A stretch of DNA of 64,000 nt. Source: JAFKFJ01 sp963786445. Its GTDB lineage: Bacteria > Pseudomonadota > Alphaproteobacteria > Acetobacterales > Acetobacteraceae. The notes beneath the pieces were generated by a model, which was not told where the DNA came from, made no database searches, and saw nothing but the letters and a program-made list of their open reading frames with translations. The stretch is taken from NCBI GenBank assembly GCA_963786445.1, contig CAWAZU010000026.1, forward strand, positions 248,001-312,000, given 5' to 3'. Positions 8,475 to 16,933 of the stretch are shown piece after piece. Every line of letters begins with the position of its first letter. Positions within the stretch are counted from its first letter, which is position 1. The position numbers were made by a program, and so were the translations under genes.

Positions 8475-9307
8475 TGCCGGATCGGCGCGTCATCCTGACG
8501 GCCGACGATTTCGGGCTGTCGGATTCGGTGAACGAGGGCATCGAGCGCGCGCACCGCGACGGCGTGCTGACGCATGCGAGCCTGATGGTGGCCGGCGCGG
8601 CGGCGGAGGACGCTGTGCGCCGCGCGCGCCGGATGCCGAGGCTGCGCGTCGGGCTGCATGTGGTGGTGGTCGAGGGCCGGGCGGTGCTGCCGGCCGCCGA
8701 CATCCCGGCGCTGGTCGATGCGCGCGGCTGGTTTTCCTCCGATCAGCGAAGACTCGGCCTGCGCTATTTTTTTTCGCTCCCGGCGCGCCGGCAACTGGAA
8801 GCGGAGATCACCGCGCAGTTCGCCGCCTACGCCGCGACCGGCCTCGTGCTCGACCATGCCGACGCGCACAAGCACATGCACCTGCATCCGACTGTCGGGC
8901 GGCTGCTGCTGCGGATCGGGCAAACGTTCGGGCTGCCGCGCATCCGCGTCCCGGCCGAGCCGCCGCGCGTCCTGGCGGCGTGCGGCGGGCGGGCGGGCGT
9001 CGGTGCGCGGGCGTTGCACGCCTGGTGCGGCGTGCTGCGCCGGCAGGCGCGCGCGGCCGGCGTCGCGGCCCCGGACGCCGTATTCGGCCTGACATGGAGC
9101 GGCCACATGACCGAGCACCGGCTGCTGCGGTTGCTGGCCAACCTTCCCGACGGATCAAACGAAATCTATTTCCACCCGGCCGCCCGACGCGATGCGGCAC
9201 TGGCAGCGCTGATGCCCGACTACGAGCACGAAGCCGAACTGGCGGCGCTGCTGAGCCCGGCTACGCGAGCGGCGGTGGGAGAGGCCGCCGCGGCGGGCGC
9301 AGGCTGA
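8474..9307 (+). CDS. hpnK: Hopanoid biosynthesis deacetylase HpnK (YdjC family)
   Basis: A 277-residue carbohydrate deacetylase of the YdjC/ChbG type. HpnK removes the acetyl group from N-acetylglucosaminyl-hopanetetrol made by HpnI, giving the glucosamine hopanoid. The metal-binding aspartates (LTADDFGLSD, residues 9-18) and the histidine-rich DHADAHKHMHLHP segment are intact, as is the late EIYFHPA strand. Its ATG shares one base with the hpnJ stop (TGATG). The last 47 bases overlap the convergent hpnN tail. The C-terminal Ala/Gly run is low complexity and falls in that overlap. Confidence 0.93.
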   Translation: MPDRRVILTADDFGLSDSVNEGIERAHRDGVLTHASLMVAGAAAEDAVRRARRMPRLRVGLHVVVVEGRAVLPAADIPALVDARGWFSSDQRRLGLRYFFSLPARRQLEAEITAQFAAYAATGLVLDHADAHKHMHLHPTVGRLLLRIGQTFGLPRIRVPAEPPRVLAACGGRAGVGARALHAWCGVLRRQARAAGVAAPDAVFGLTWSGHMTEHRLLRLLANLPDGSNEIYFHPAARRDAALAALMPDYEHEAELAALLSPATRAAVGEAAAAGAG

Positions 9308-11870
9308 GCAGCAGCGTCGGCTCGAACACCAGGGTCGCGATCACGGTGTCGGCGAGACTGATCAGCAGCAACTCGCCCATGCTCGCCGTGCCGGGATGGC
9401 CGGAGAGCGCCAGCGAGCCGAACGCGGTGCCGGTGGTGAGCGCTGAGAAAAAGATCGCCCGCGCCGTGGCCGAGCCCAGAAAACTGCGCGCGCCCTTGCG
9501 CCAGTTCATCACGAAATAGACGTTGAACGAGACCCCCACGCCGAGCAGCAGCGGCAGCGCGATGATGTTGGCGAAATTCAGCCGCGTGCCGATCACTTTC
9601 AGCACCACCACGGTGAGCAGCGACGACAGCAGCAGCGGCGCCATCACCAGCGCCACGTCGCGCGCCCGGCGCAGCGAGATGGCGAGGATGACGGCGATCG
9701 CGCCGAGCGCGTACAGCGCCGCGGTGCGGAACGCGTCGATGATCGTCTGCGCGCTGGCGACAATGGTGACGGCCGCGCCACCGGCATCCGGCGCAATCCG
9801 GCGGACCTGGTCCACCAGCGCATGCAGCCCGCCGCTGTCGCGCGTCTGGGGCGTACCGACCACCTGCACCCGCGCCCGTCCATCGGGCAGCAGCCAGTCG
9901 CGGCGGATGTCCGGCGGCACGTCCGCCACCGTCACCGGATGCGCGTCGAGCGCCGTCCGCAGCCGGTCGAGCTCGGGCGGCAGGAAGCGCACCAGCGCCG
10001 CGTTCATCGCCATCAGCGCCGCATCAGGCGCCGCGGCCAGCCGTGACAGGTCCTCGCCGATCGCGCGCAGCGGCGAGTCGGGCGGCAGATGCGACGCGGC
10101 ACGGGCGATCTGGGCCGCGGTGGTCCGCGCCGCCAGCCGCAAACCGTCCGGCGTCACCGGCGCCGGCGCGCTGCCCGGCGTCAGCGTCGCGGCCAGGATG
10201 TTGGACGCGTCGGCGATCTCGGCGAGCTTCGCCTCCTGATCGTTGGGCACGAAGCTCGACAGCGTCAGCACGCTGTCCACCAGCGTCAACCCGCCCAGCC
10301 GTTTCGCCAGCTCGTCCGCCGCCGCAAGCGAGGGGCGGAGGATGTCGATCGTGTAAGGGTCGGTGATCGGCGAGTTCATCAGATCGCGCAGCGTGCGCAT
10401 CGACTCGGTGTTCGGGTCTTTTGTGTGCAGCGGATCGGCGTCGAACCCCAGCGTCGGCAGCAGCGCGGCGCCGGCGATCGCAAGTGCGGCGAACGCGACG
10501 AACAGCGGCCGGCGCACGCGGAACAGTCTTGGCTCGGCCGCGGCGCCCCAGCCGAAGCCGATCGGCACGCTCTCCGGCCTCGCGCGGAACAGTTCGATCG
10601 CGGCGGGCAGGAACAGCATGGTGCAGGCGAACGCGATCACCATGCCGACGCCCGCGATCAGCCCCAGCTCCGCCACGCCGGCAAAATTCGTCGGCACGAA
10701 CGCGAGAAAGCCGCAGGCGGTCGCGGCGGCGGCGACCATCACCTCCGGACCGACGGTGAACGCCACCTGTTCCAGCGCGGCCGCGGGATCGTGCAATTCG
10801 CGCAGGGCGGCGCGGAAGCGGACGGTGAACTGCACCGCGAAATCGACCGCGATGCCGATGAACAGGATGGTGAACGCGACCGAGATCAGGTTGAGCGTGC
10901 CGACCGCCGCCGCCGCGAACGCGACGGTGAGCGCGAGCCCCAGCCACAGCGTCAGCAGCATCGGCACGATCAGGCGCCAGGATCGCACGGCCAGCACCAG
11001 CCAGAGCGTGATCAGCACCAGGCTGCCGATCGTGCCGAGGACCATGCCGTGCGCGACCGTGCCGAACTCCTCGTCGGCCAGCGCCACGCTGCCGGTGATG
11101 CGCACGCGCGCGCTGCCGTCGCGCACGAACGGCAATTGCGCGATCGCCGTCCGCATCGCCGCGGTCGCCGCTCCACCCGGCTCGAAGGAGGAAAAGTCGA
11201 GCTTCACTTTTGCCAGCACGAAGCGGTACTGGCCGGCTTTTGCGGCGAGGCTGCCGGTCAGCAGCTGCTCCCACGACAGCGGCTGCGCATGCCCCGCAGC
11301 GGCGGCCGACAGCGACACCTCGAAACCGCGCAGCGGTGCGGCGAACGACGCGAGATCGGCCTGGCCGCGCTCCGCCCCGGTCGCCAGCAGGCCAAGGGCG
11401 GCGAACAGGCCGCGCGCGCTCGGGTCGGCGACCAGCTGCCCGAGGAAAGGCTGCGCGTCGATGATGCGGTTGAGCAGGTCGTCGAGCTGTTTCGCGTCGA
11501 GGAACATCAGCCCGTTGCGCGCCAGATAGGGCGAGGCGTCGGGCCGGCGCACGTCGATGAAATGCGCCGGATCGGCCTGCAGCACGGCAGCAAGATCGGC
11601 CGCCGTCTGGTTCGCCTCCTCCGGCAGTCTGGCATCGACCACGGCGACCAGCAGGTCGTTGAATTGCGGGAAATCGCGATCCCAGGCGATCTGACGCTGC
11701 CGCCACGGGAGCGTGGACGAGAACAGCGTGTCGGTGTCGGTGGTGACGCCGAGATGAGTCGCGCCGTACCAGGCGGACAGCGCCGTCACCAGCAGCCCGG
11801 CGAGCACCACCGGCAGCGCACGGCGCCGCGCGTGCCGGACCAGGGCGGCAAGCAGACTAGGCAGGGACAT
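9261..11870 (-). CDS. hpnN: Hopanoid transporter HpnN (RND superfamily)
   Basis: An 869-residue RND/MMPL-type membrane protein. HpnN moves hopanoids from the inner to the outer membrane. The topology is the family's duplicated one: a first helix at about residues 17-37, a large periplasmic loop, a helix cluster (about 270-440) containing TILFIGIAVDFAVQFTVRF, another loop, and a second cluster near 700-850. The loop carries the early DTDTLFSSTLPWRQRQ text typical of the family. ATG 11870 gives full length. It is transcribed alone, towards hpnK, and ends within it. HpnM is its likely periplasmic partner. Confidence 0.93.
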   Translation of the reverse strand: MSLPSLLAALVRHARRRALPVVLAGLLVTALSAWYGATHLGVTTDTDTLFSSTLPWRQRQIAWDRDFPQFNDLLVAVVDARLPEEANQTAADLAAVLQADPAHFIDVRRPDASPYLARNGLMFLDAKQLDDLLNRIIDAQPFLGQLVADPSARGLFAALGLLATGAERGQADLASFAAPLRGFEVSLSAAAAGHAQPLSWEQLLTGSLAAKAGQYRFVLAKVKLDFSSFEPGGAATAAMRTAIAQLPFVRDGSARVRITGSVALADEEFGTVAHGMVLGTIGSLVLITLWLVLAVRSWRLIVPMLLTLWLGLALTVAFAAAAVGTLNLISVAFTILFIGIAVDFAVQFTVRFRAALRELHDPAAALEQVAFTVGPEVMVAAAATACGFLAFVPTNFAGVAELGLIAGVGMVIAFACTMLFLPAAIELFRARPESVPIGFGWGAAAEPRLFRVRRPLFVAFAALAIAGAALLPTLGFDADPLHTKDPNTESMRTLRDLMNSPITDPYTIDILRPSLAAADELAKRLGGLTLVDSVLTLSSFVPNDQEAKLAEIADASNILAATLTPGSAPAPVTPDGLRLAARTTAAQIARAASHLPPDSPLRAIGEDLSRLAAAPDAALMAMNAALVRFLPPELDRLRTALDAHPVTVADVPPDIRRDWLLPDGRARVQVVGTPQTRDSGGLHALVDQVRRIAPDAGGAAVTIVASAQTIIDAFRTAALYALGAIAVILAISLRRARDVALVMAPLLLSSLLTVVVLKVIGTRLNFANIIALPLLLGVGVSFNVYFVMNWRKGARSFLGSATARAIFFSALTTGTAFGSLALSGHPGTASMGELLLISLADTVIATLVFEPTLLLSLRPPRRPLPPPLA

Positions 11871-12038
11871 GCGGCGGGGCGAACCGGCTCAGGGACGACG
11901 AATGACCGTCACGGGATAGTCGTTCGACGGGAACTGGTCCATGCCCGGCAGACCATCCGGCGCCGCATGTCCGGCCTCGGTGATCACAAGGCCATGCGCC
12001 GTCCGGGCGGCACGGCCGGCCGCGCCGGTGACCGGGGA

Positions 12039-12242
12039 TCAGGCCTGCGGATGCGGCCGCTTGATCGCCGTGGCCGCATGGTGGGTCTTGCGGTGGCGCG
12101 GATGCGCGCTGGCCAGGTGGCCGTGGCGCTTCTTGGGGTGGTGCGACGCGGGCGTCGTCGTGGCCGCGGCACCGGAAGCGGCCAGCGCGACGGGGACGGC
12201 GGCACCCAGGGATGCGAGCAGCGAGCGGCGGGTGATGGTCAC
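12039..12242 (-). CDS. Small Tat-exported His-rich protein, unknown function
   Basis: A 67-residue reading frame starting at GTG 12242. The first 30 residues are a clear twin-arginine signal (TRRSLLASLGAAVPVALAAS, then an Ala-rich cleavage zone). The mature part is about 40 residues, strongly basic and rich in histidine (SHHPKKRHGHLASAHPRHRKTHHA). Such a composition could bind metal or an acidic polymer, but no family is recognised. A CGGAG lies about 10 bases upstream of the GTG. It stands alone between hpnN and DUF1489. The signal peptide makes it more than a chance frame, yet a gene this short remains uncertain. Confidence 0.5.
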   Translation of the reverse strand: MTITRRSLLASLGAAVPVALAASGAAATTTPASHHPKKRHGHLASAHPRHRKTHHAATAIKRPHPQA

Positions 12243-12359
12243 GGGAATGGCTCCGCAGGAGGTGGCGATGGCTTCAGGGATTTGCGCAGCATCGTCGTCT
12301 AGGCGACTGAAACAACTATGAACAGGCTGCCCCCGTTTCGCAACCGCTAATTCGCTGCC

Positions 12360-12782
12360 TCACAGCAGGCCGAGCGCGCGCAGCTCCTGGCGCAGTGCGG
12401 CCGGCATGGCCTCGGCGCCGCTGGCCGCGACGGCGGCGGTAAGGTCGGGCGGCGCCGCCGCTTGCGGCAGGTATCGCCACCCCTGGAACGGCCGCGTCGC
12501 GCGGGGAACCACGGGCACCAGCGTCGAGTCGAGCAGCAGCGCGGCGCGCGCGGTGCCGTCCGGCGCCGTCGCCGGGACGATGTCGAGCAGGCGCTGGCGG
12601 ACCAGCATCACGCCGCCGATCACCCAATAGATGGAGCCGCCATCCAGCACCTCCGCGGCGCGGCGCGGGCGGTTGCGCGTGAGGTGGCGCAGCGGCGGCG
12701 TGGCGCGGACGCGCGCGACCTGCAGTTCCTGCAGGTGCGCGATGTCGCGGACGCCGACCGCCAGCTTCGTCAGGTGCAGCAC
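12360..12782 (-). CDS. DUF1489 family protein
   Basis: About 140 residues if started at GTG 12782 (VLHLTKLAVGVRDIAHLQ), the position where DUF1489 proteins begin. The conserved core RRAAEVLDGGSIYWVIGGVMLVRQRLLDI, followed by LLLDSTLVPVVPRATRPFQGWRYL, identifies this alphaproteobacterial family of unknown function. No signal peptide or membrane segment is seen, so it is probably cytoplasmic. No strong ribosome site precedes the GTG, and no in-frame ATG is nearby, so the start is tentative. It is divergent from the aminomutase operon across a 269-base gap. Confidence 0.85.
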   Translation of the reverse strand: MLHLTKLAVGVRDIAHLQELQVARVRATPPLRHLTRNRPRRAAEVLDGGSIYWVIGGVMLVRQRLLDIVPATAPDGTARAALLLDSTLVPVVPRATRPFQGWRYLPQAAAPPDLTAAVAASGAEAMPAALRQELRALGLL

Positions 12783-13051
12783 ATGCCCGGTCTGCCCAAC
12801 CGCGCCGCCGTCGGCAAGAGCGGGAGGCAGTGGCCGGCGGGCGATTGGTTGCTTGGCCGCAGCGGGATGTTCTTGCCATAACAAAGTCACAAACCGGCCG
12901 CTGCCATGAATTCGGTTCAATGCTGCCGCCCCGTCCAAAGAAAGCGTGGCGAAGCCCCGGCGTTCTGGCTTAACTGCCGCGATTCGGCCGAGTTGGCCCG
13001 CGCGGGGCGGCGCCATCCGGGCGCCGGCGTGAACCTGAAGGACACCATCAC

Positions 13052-14308
13052 ATGGACCATGAGCGCGAGGCCGCGGAAGCCGAGCCTCCATCCAGCGGGG
13101 CCGCCCTGGCGCGGCCCGTCTTCCCCACGACCGTCAAGGAACGCGAGCGCACCGCGGGCTTCCCGCAATCCGAGCGCGCGCGCGCCTTCCGCCGCCGCCA
13201 CTTCCCGCAGGCCACCGGCGAGGAGTGGAACGACTGGCGCTGGCAGCTGCGCCATCGCATCCGCGACCTCGCGGGGCTGGAGCGCATCTTCAGCCTCAGC
13301 GACGACGAGCGCGACGCAGTGGCGCGGCAGACCGGGCCGTTGCCGGTCGGCATCACGCCCTACTACGCCAGCCTGTTCGGCGACCACGATCCGTCGCAAC
13401 CGCTGCGCCGGACGCACATTCCGGTCGGGGACGAATATTTGCGCATGCCGGGCGAGTCGGACGATCCGCTCGGCGAGGACCACGACGCGGCAGTGCCGGG
13501 CCTGGTGCATCGCTATCCCGACCGCGTGCTGTTCCTGACCACCGGGTTCTGCAGCACCTATTGCCGCTATTGCACGCGCAGCCGCATGGTCGGCGGCGGC
13601 GGCGAATACACGTTCAGCCTCGCGCAATGGCAGCGCGCGATCGACTACATCGCGGCACACCCGCAGATCCGCGACGTGCTGCTCTCCGGCGGCGATCCGC
13701 TGACGATCGCCACCGACAAGCTGGAATGGCTGCTGAGCCGCCTGCGCGCCATCCCGCATGTCGAGTTCCTGCGCATCGGCACCAAAGTGCCGCTGGTGCT
13801 GCCGCAGCGCGTCACCCGCGACCTGGTGCGCATGTTGCGCCGCTATCATCCGCTGTGGATGAGCCTGCACGTCACGCACCCCGACGAGCTGACCCCGGAG
13901 GTTGCCGAGAGCACGGCGCGGCTGGCGGATGCCGGCATCCCGCTCGGCAGCCAGACCGTGCTGCTGCGCGGCATCAACGACGACATCGGCACGATGCGCA
14001 CGCTGATGCACGGGCTGCTGAAGCTGCGCGTCAAACCCTACTATCTCTATCAATGCGACCCGATCACCGGCTCGGCGCATTTTCGCACGCCGGTCGAGAC
14101 CGGGCTTGCCATCATCCAAGGCCTGCGCGGCCACACCACCGGCTATGCGGTGCCGCACTTTGTCATCGACGCGCCCGGCGGCGGAGGCAAAATCCCGTTG
14201 TTGCCGGAGTACGTGGTCGGACGCGACGGCGGCGACCTGCTGCTGCGCAACTTTGAAGGCCACACCTATCGCTATCCCGATCCGGACGCGGGATGCGCGT
14301 CGGCCTGA
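13052..14308 (+). CDS. kamA: Lysine 2,3-aminomutase family radical SAM protein
   Basis: A 418-residue PLP- and SAM-dependent enzyme that moves the alpha-amino group of lysine to the beta carbon. The cluster motif CSTYCRYC is at residues 167-174, SAM-contacting LLSGGDPL at about 210-217, and the PLP lysine lies in DAPGGGGK (K381). Two aspartates that hold the substrate side-chain amine in clostridial lysine aminomutase are conserved in YQCD (D337) and VIDAPGGGG (D374). As I recall, EpmB-type homologues lack them, so free lysine is the likely substrate. GAAGGA precedes ATG 13052. Its end overlaps the ATP-grasp gene by 16 bases, so the two probably act in one pathway. Confidence 0.9.
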   Translation: MDHEREAAEAEPPSSGAALARPVFPTTVKERERTAGFPQSERARAFRRRHFPQATGEEWNDWRWQLRHRIRDLAGLERIFSLSDDERDAVARQTGPLPVGITPYYASLFGDHDPSQPLRRTHIPVGDEYLRMPGESDDPLGEDHDAAVPGLVHRYPDRVLFLTTGFCSTYCRYCTRSRMVGGGGEYTFSLAQWQRAIDYIAAHPQIRDVLLSGGDPLTIATDKLEWLLSRLRAIPHVEFLRIGTKVPLVLPQRVTRDLVRMLRRYHPLWMSLHVTHPDELTPEVAESTARLADAGIPLGSQTVLLRGINDDIGTMRTLMHGLLKLRVKPYYLYQCDPITGSAHFRTPVETGLAIIQGLRGHTTGYAVPHFVIDAPGGGGKIPLLPEYVVGRDGGDLLLRNFEGHTYRYPDPDAGCASA

Positions 14309-15252
14309 CCTACGACGCCGTCGCCGACTGGGCCGCCGAGGGGCTCGATCCCGAGCAGCTCGCGGAGTTCGATGCGGAGGCGACGGTCGCGGCGATCGCC
14401 GAACGTCTCGCCGCGCGCGGCCATGCGGTCGATCGCATCGGCCGCGCGCAGGCACTGCTGGCGCGGCTGCATGCGGGCGCGCGCTGGGACATCGTGTTCA
14501 ACATCTGCGAGGGGCTGCGCGGACCGGGACGGGAGGCGCTGGTGCCGGCGCTGCTGGAAGCGTACGACATCCCCGTCACGTTCAGCGATTCGCTGGTGCT
14601 CGCGCTGTGCCTGCACAAGGGCCTGACCAAGCGCGTGGCGCGCGACGCGGGCGTGCCGACCGCGGATTTTTGCGTGCTCGACCGCGCGGAGGCCGTCGCC
14701 GATCTGGCGTTTCCGGTGTTCGTCAAGCCGGTCGCCGAAGGCACCGGAAAGGGCGTCGGCCCCGGCAGCGTGTGTCGGACGGCGGCGGAACTGCGCGCCG
14801 CCGCGGCGCGGCTGATCGCTCGTTTCGCGCAGCCGGTGCTGGCGGAGCGCTTTCTTCCCGGACGCGAGTTCACCGTCGGCATCGTCGGCACCGGCGACGC
14901 CGCGAGCGCAATCGGCGTGATGGAGATCGACAGCGCCGCGACTTACGGCTTCGCCACCAAGAAGGACTACGCTGCGGTGCAGTATCGTCTCGCCGAGGAT
15001 GAAGAGGGGCGTCGCGCCGGCGAGGTGGCGCTGGCGGCGTGGCGCGTGCTCGGCTGCCGCGACGCGGGACGGGTCGATCTGCGCAGCGATGCTGCCGGGC
15101 AGCCGATGTTTCTGGAAGTCAACCCGCTGGCCGGGCTGCATCCGGTGGATTCCGATCTCGTCATCCTAGCGCGGCTGGCGGGGCGCGACCATGCGTGGCT
15201 GATCGACCGCATCATGGCGGAGGCCTGCACGCGCAGCGGCCTCGCCTGGTAG
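14293..15252 (+). CDS. ATP-grasp ligase, D-Ala-D-Ala ligase-like
   Basis: A 319-residue ATP-grasp protein resembling D-alanine-D-alanine ligase. The N-terminal domain includes VFNICEG (residues 69-75). The central ATP-binding domain has FPVFVKPVAEGTGKGVGPGS, and the C-terminal half has LAERFLPGREFTVGIVG and the metal-binding FLEVNPLAGLHP. It begins inside the kamA coding region, so it is translationally coupled. I infer that it joins a beta-amino acid (beta-lysine) to a partner carboxylate, in place of making cell-wall D-Ala-D-Ala. No acetyltransferase or mur/fts genes lie beside it. The fold is certain; the substrate is inference. Confidence 0.85.
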   Translation: MRVGLTYDAVADWAAEGLDPEQLAEFDAEATVAAIAERLAARGHAVDRIGRAQALLARLHAGARWDIVFNICEGLRGPGREALVPALLEAYDIPVTFSDSLVLALCLHKGLTKRVARDAGVPTADFCVLDRAEAVADLAFPVFVKPVAEGTGKGVGPGSVCRTAAELRAAAARLIARFAQPVLAERFLPGREFTVGIVGTGDAASAIGVMEIDSAATYGFATKKDYAAVQYRLAEDEEGRRAGEVALAAWRVLGCRDAGRVDLRSDAAGQPMFLEVNPLAGLHPVDSDLVILARLAGRDHAWLIDRIMAEACTRSGLAW

Positions 15253-15452
15253 TCGGCGCAGCGCGGGCATTCGCGCACCGGAACGTTCGCGATCGCGCGG
15301 CACGGCCACCGACAGCGACATCGGATTCGCTGTCGAAGGGACGCTGGTTGTCGGCAGCAGCGGCACCGGTGAAGGCAACGTAACAGCCGCTGGAGGCAGC
15401 AACACCGGCAATGGGCGCTGTTCGCCGGCGAGACTGGGCCGCGGCGGCGCGC

Positions 15453-15870
15453 CTAGTCCATCTGCCCTTCCAGCTTCGCGATCTCGGCGTCGCTGAAGCC
15501 GAAATGGTGCGCAACCTCGTGGACCACGACGTTGCGCACCAGCCGGTACAAATCCTCGCCGGTCTCGATCCATTCCAGCAGGATCGGCTGGCGGTAGAGG
15601 AAAATCAGGTTCGGCGGGCGCGCGATGTCGTCCACGCTGCGCTGCGTCAGCGGCGTGCCGCTGTAGAGGCCGGTCAGGTCCCACGCCCGACTCGATGCCG
15701 AGGTCATCGAGCGTGGCGTCGTCGGGCATGTCCTCGATCGCCACGCCCACGTCGCCGACATGGCGGCGTAGCCGCTCGGGGATCGCCGCCAGCGCGCGCT
15801 CGGCCAGCGCGGCGATGTCGTCGGCACTCGGCGGCGCGGCGAAGCCGCGAACATGCGGCGTGTCGGTCAT
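15453..15870 (-). pseudogene. Zinc metallopeptidase family protein, broken by a +1 frameshift
   Basis: Two adjacent reading frames together make one protein of about 138 residues. From ATG 15870 frame 1 gives MTDTPHVRGFAAPPSADDIA and, further on, GVAIEDMPDDATLDDLGIES. The next frame then gives AWDLTGLYSGTPLTQRSVDD and, further on, VRNVVVHEVAHHFGFSDAEI, ending at 15453. The HEVAHHFG zinc site and overall layout match the small metallopeptidase family near DUF1025. Joining LGIES to AWDLTGLYSG needs one base skipped between about 15683 and 15692, near a CCC run. That may be a real mutation or a homopolymer sequencing error. It stands between the ATP-grasp and Rrf2 genes. Confidence 0.8.
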
Positions 15871-15956
15871 CCCGGCTGTCCCTGGCGCCGTCGATCCGAG
15901 GCTCGCCGCGGCACCCGCACGGTCATAGGTCGCCTTCCGGACATGTCCCGATCACG

Positions 15957-16397
15957 CTAAACGCCGTTCATGCGCTCCGCCAGATGGTGCAAGGTAATGC
16001 CGCGCAACCCGCCGCGGAAGGCCGCTTCGGCCTCGCCGAAGGCCTCGGTCAGCACCGCCTGCGTGCGGTCCCCGTGACTGCCCTGGCCGGCGGGCGCGTG
16101 CAGCGACAGCAGTGGGCGGTCGGCGGGACGGTTGACCGCGAGCCACACGTCCTCCAGCGTGATCGAAGCCGCCGGGCGCGCCAAAGCTGCGCCGCCGGCA
16201 CCGCGGCGCACGCGCAGCAACCCAGCGCGGGCCAGCTGGCCGCTGATCCGCCGCACCACCACCGGGTTGGTATGCACCCGTGCTGCCAGCCAGAAACTGG
16301 TCGCCGATCCGCCCGCCGCCGCCGGCGCATGCTCGCAGCGCGCGGCCGCCAGCAGCAGCAGGATATGCGTCGCGACGGCGAAGCGGGCAGGCACCAT
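15957..16397 (-). CDS. Rrf2 family transcriptional regulator
   Basis: About 146 residues from ATG 16397 (MVPARFAVATHILLLLAAA). The winged-helix DNA-binding part includes TNPVVVRRISGQLARAGLL (roughly residues 43-61), followed by a short effector region with ITLEDVWLAVN. Only one cysteine is visible (ARCEH), so it cannot hold the three-cysteine iron-sulfur cluster of IscR or NsrR and is closer to cluster-free YwnA-like members. A GTG at 16451 would add 18 residues but gives a worse N-terminus. It is divergent from mmcB with 59 bases between starts and may control it or the metallopeptidase downstream. Confidence 0.85.
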   Translation of the reverse strand: MVPARFAVATHILLLLAAARCEHAPAAAGGSATSFWLAARVHTNPVVVRRISGQLARAGLLRVRRGAGGAALARPAASITLEDVWLAVNRPADRPLLSLHAPAGQGSHGDRTQAVLTEAFGEAEAAFRGGLRGITLHHLAERMNGV

Positions 16398-16456
16398 ATC
16401 CGCACCTAATGCGGCGGCCAGCCCCCGGTTCCGCAACGTCTTGGAGAACACGCACG

Positions 16457-16927
16457 GTGGAAACCCCGTCCTTCCCCGAACGCAGCCTCGCCGTGCGGCG
16501 GGCGGTGGCGCGGCTGTGCGGCCGGCTCGGCTGGGCGCCGCTGCACGAGGTCACGCTGCCGAACTTCCGCCGCGCCGACATTTTCGCACTCCGCGCCGAC
16601 GGCGGCCTCGTGTGCATCGAGGTGAAGTCCGGCCCGCGCGATTTCCTGACCGATGCGAAATGGCCCGAATACCGCGACTTCAGCGATGCGCTCTATTTCG
16701 CGGTGGACGACGCCTTCCCGCTTGCGCTGCTGCCCGACGCGGCCGGGCTGATCGTCGCCTGCGACGGCGCCGCAGAGATTCTACGCGAGGCGCCCGCGCA
16801 TCCGCTCGCACCGGCGCGGCGGCGCAGCCTGCTCCACCGCTTCGCGAGCCTCGCGGCGCTGCGCCTCGCCGCCCTGGAGGACCCGGCCGGTGCCGCCGAC
16901 CTGCGCGCCGCGTTGCGGGTGGAGTAG
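16457..16927 (+). CDS. mmcB: MmcB family DNA repair protein
   Basis: About 156 residues from GTG 16457. The conserved core LHEVTLPNFRRADIFALRAD, then VCIEVKSGPRDFLTDAKWPEY, is the MmcB signature. The D...E-x-K arrangement resembles a PD-(D/E)xK nuclease site. In Caulobacter MmcB is SOS-induced and contributes to mitomycin C resistance. No obvious LexA box was identified by eye in the 59-base gap to the divergent Rrf2 gene. The gene converges with the HldE-like gene, ending 7 bases before it. No in-frame ATG lies near the family N-terminus, so GTG is the best start. Confidence 0.9.
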   Translation: METPSFPERSLAVRRAVARLCGRLGWAPLHEVTLPNFRRADIFALRADGGLVCIEVKSGPRDFLTDAKWPEYRDFSDALYFAVDDAFPLALLPDAAGLIVACDGAAEILREAPAHPLAPARRRSLLHRFASLAALRLAALEDPAGAADLRAALRVE

Positions 16928-16933
16928 CGTCGG

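Noticed and set aside
11889..11987. 32-codon minus-strand frame ending FPSNDYPVTVIRRP just past hpnN
   Set aside because: It looks slightly protein-like, but it starts at a bare GTG with no ribosome site, has a stop directly upstream in frame and matches no family I know.
15253..15452. Gly/Ser/Thr-rich plus-strand reading (TLVVGSSGTGEGNVTAAGG)
   Set aside because: No start codon with a ribosome site and no family match; it may be a decayed end, but cannot be supported.
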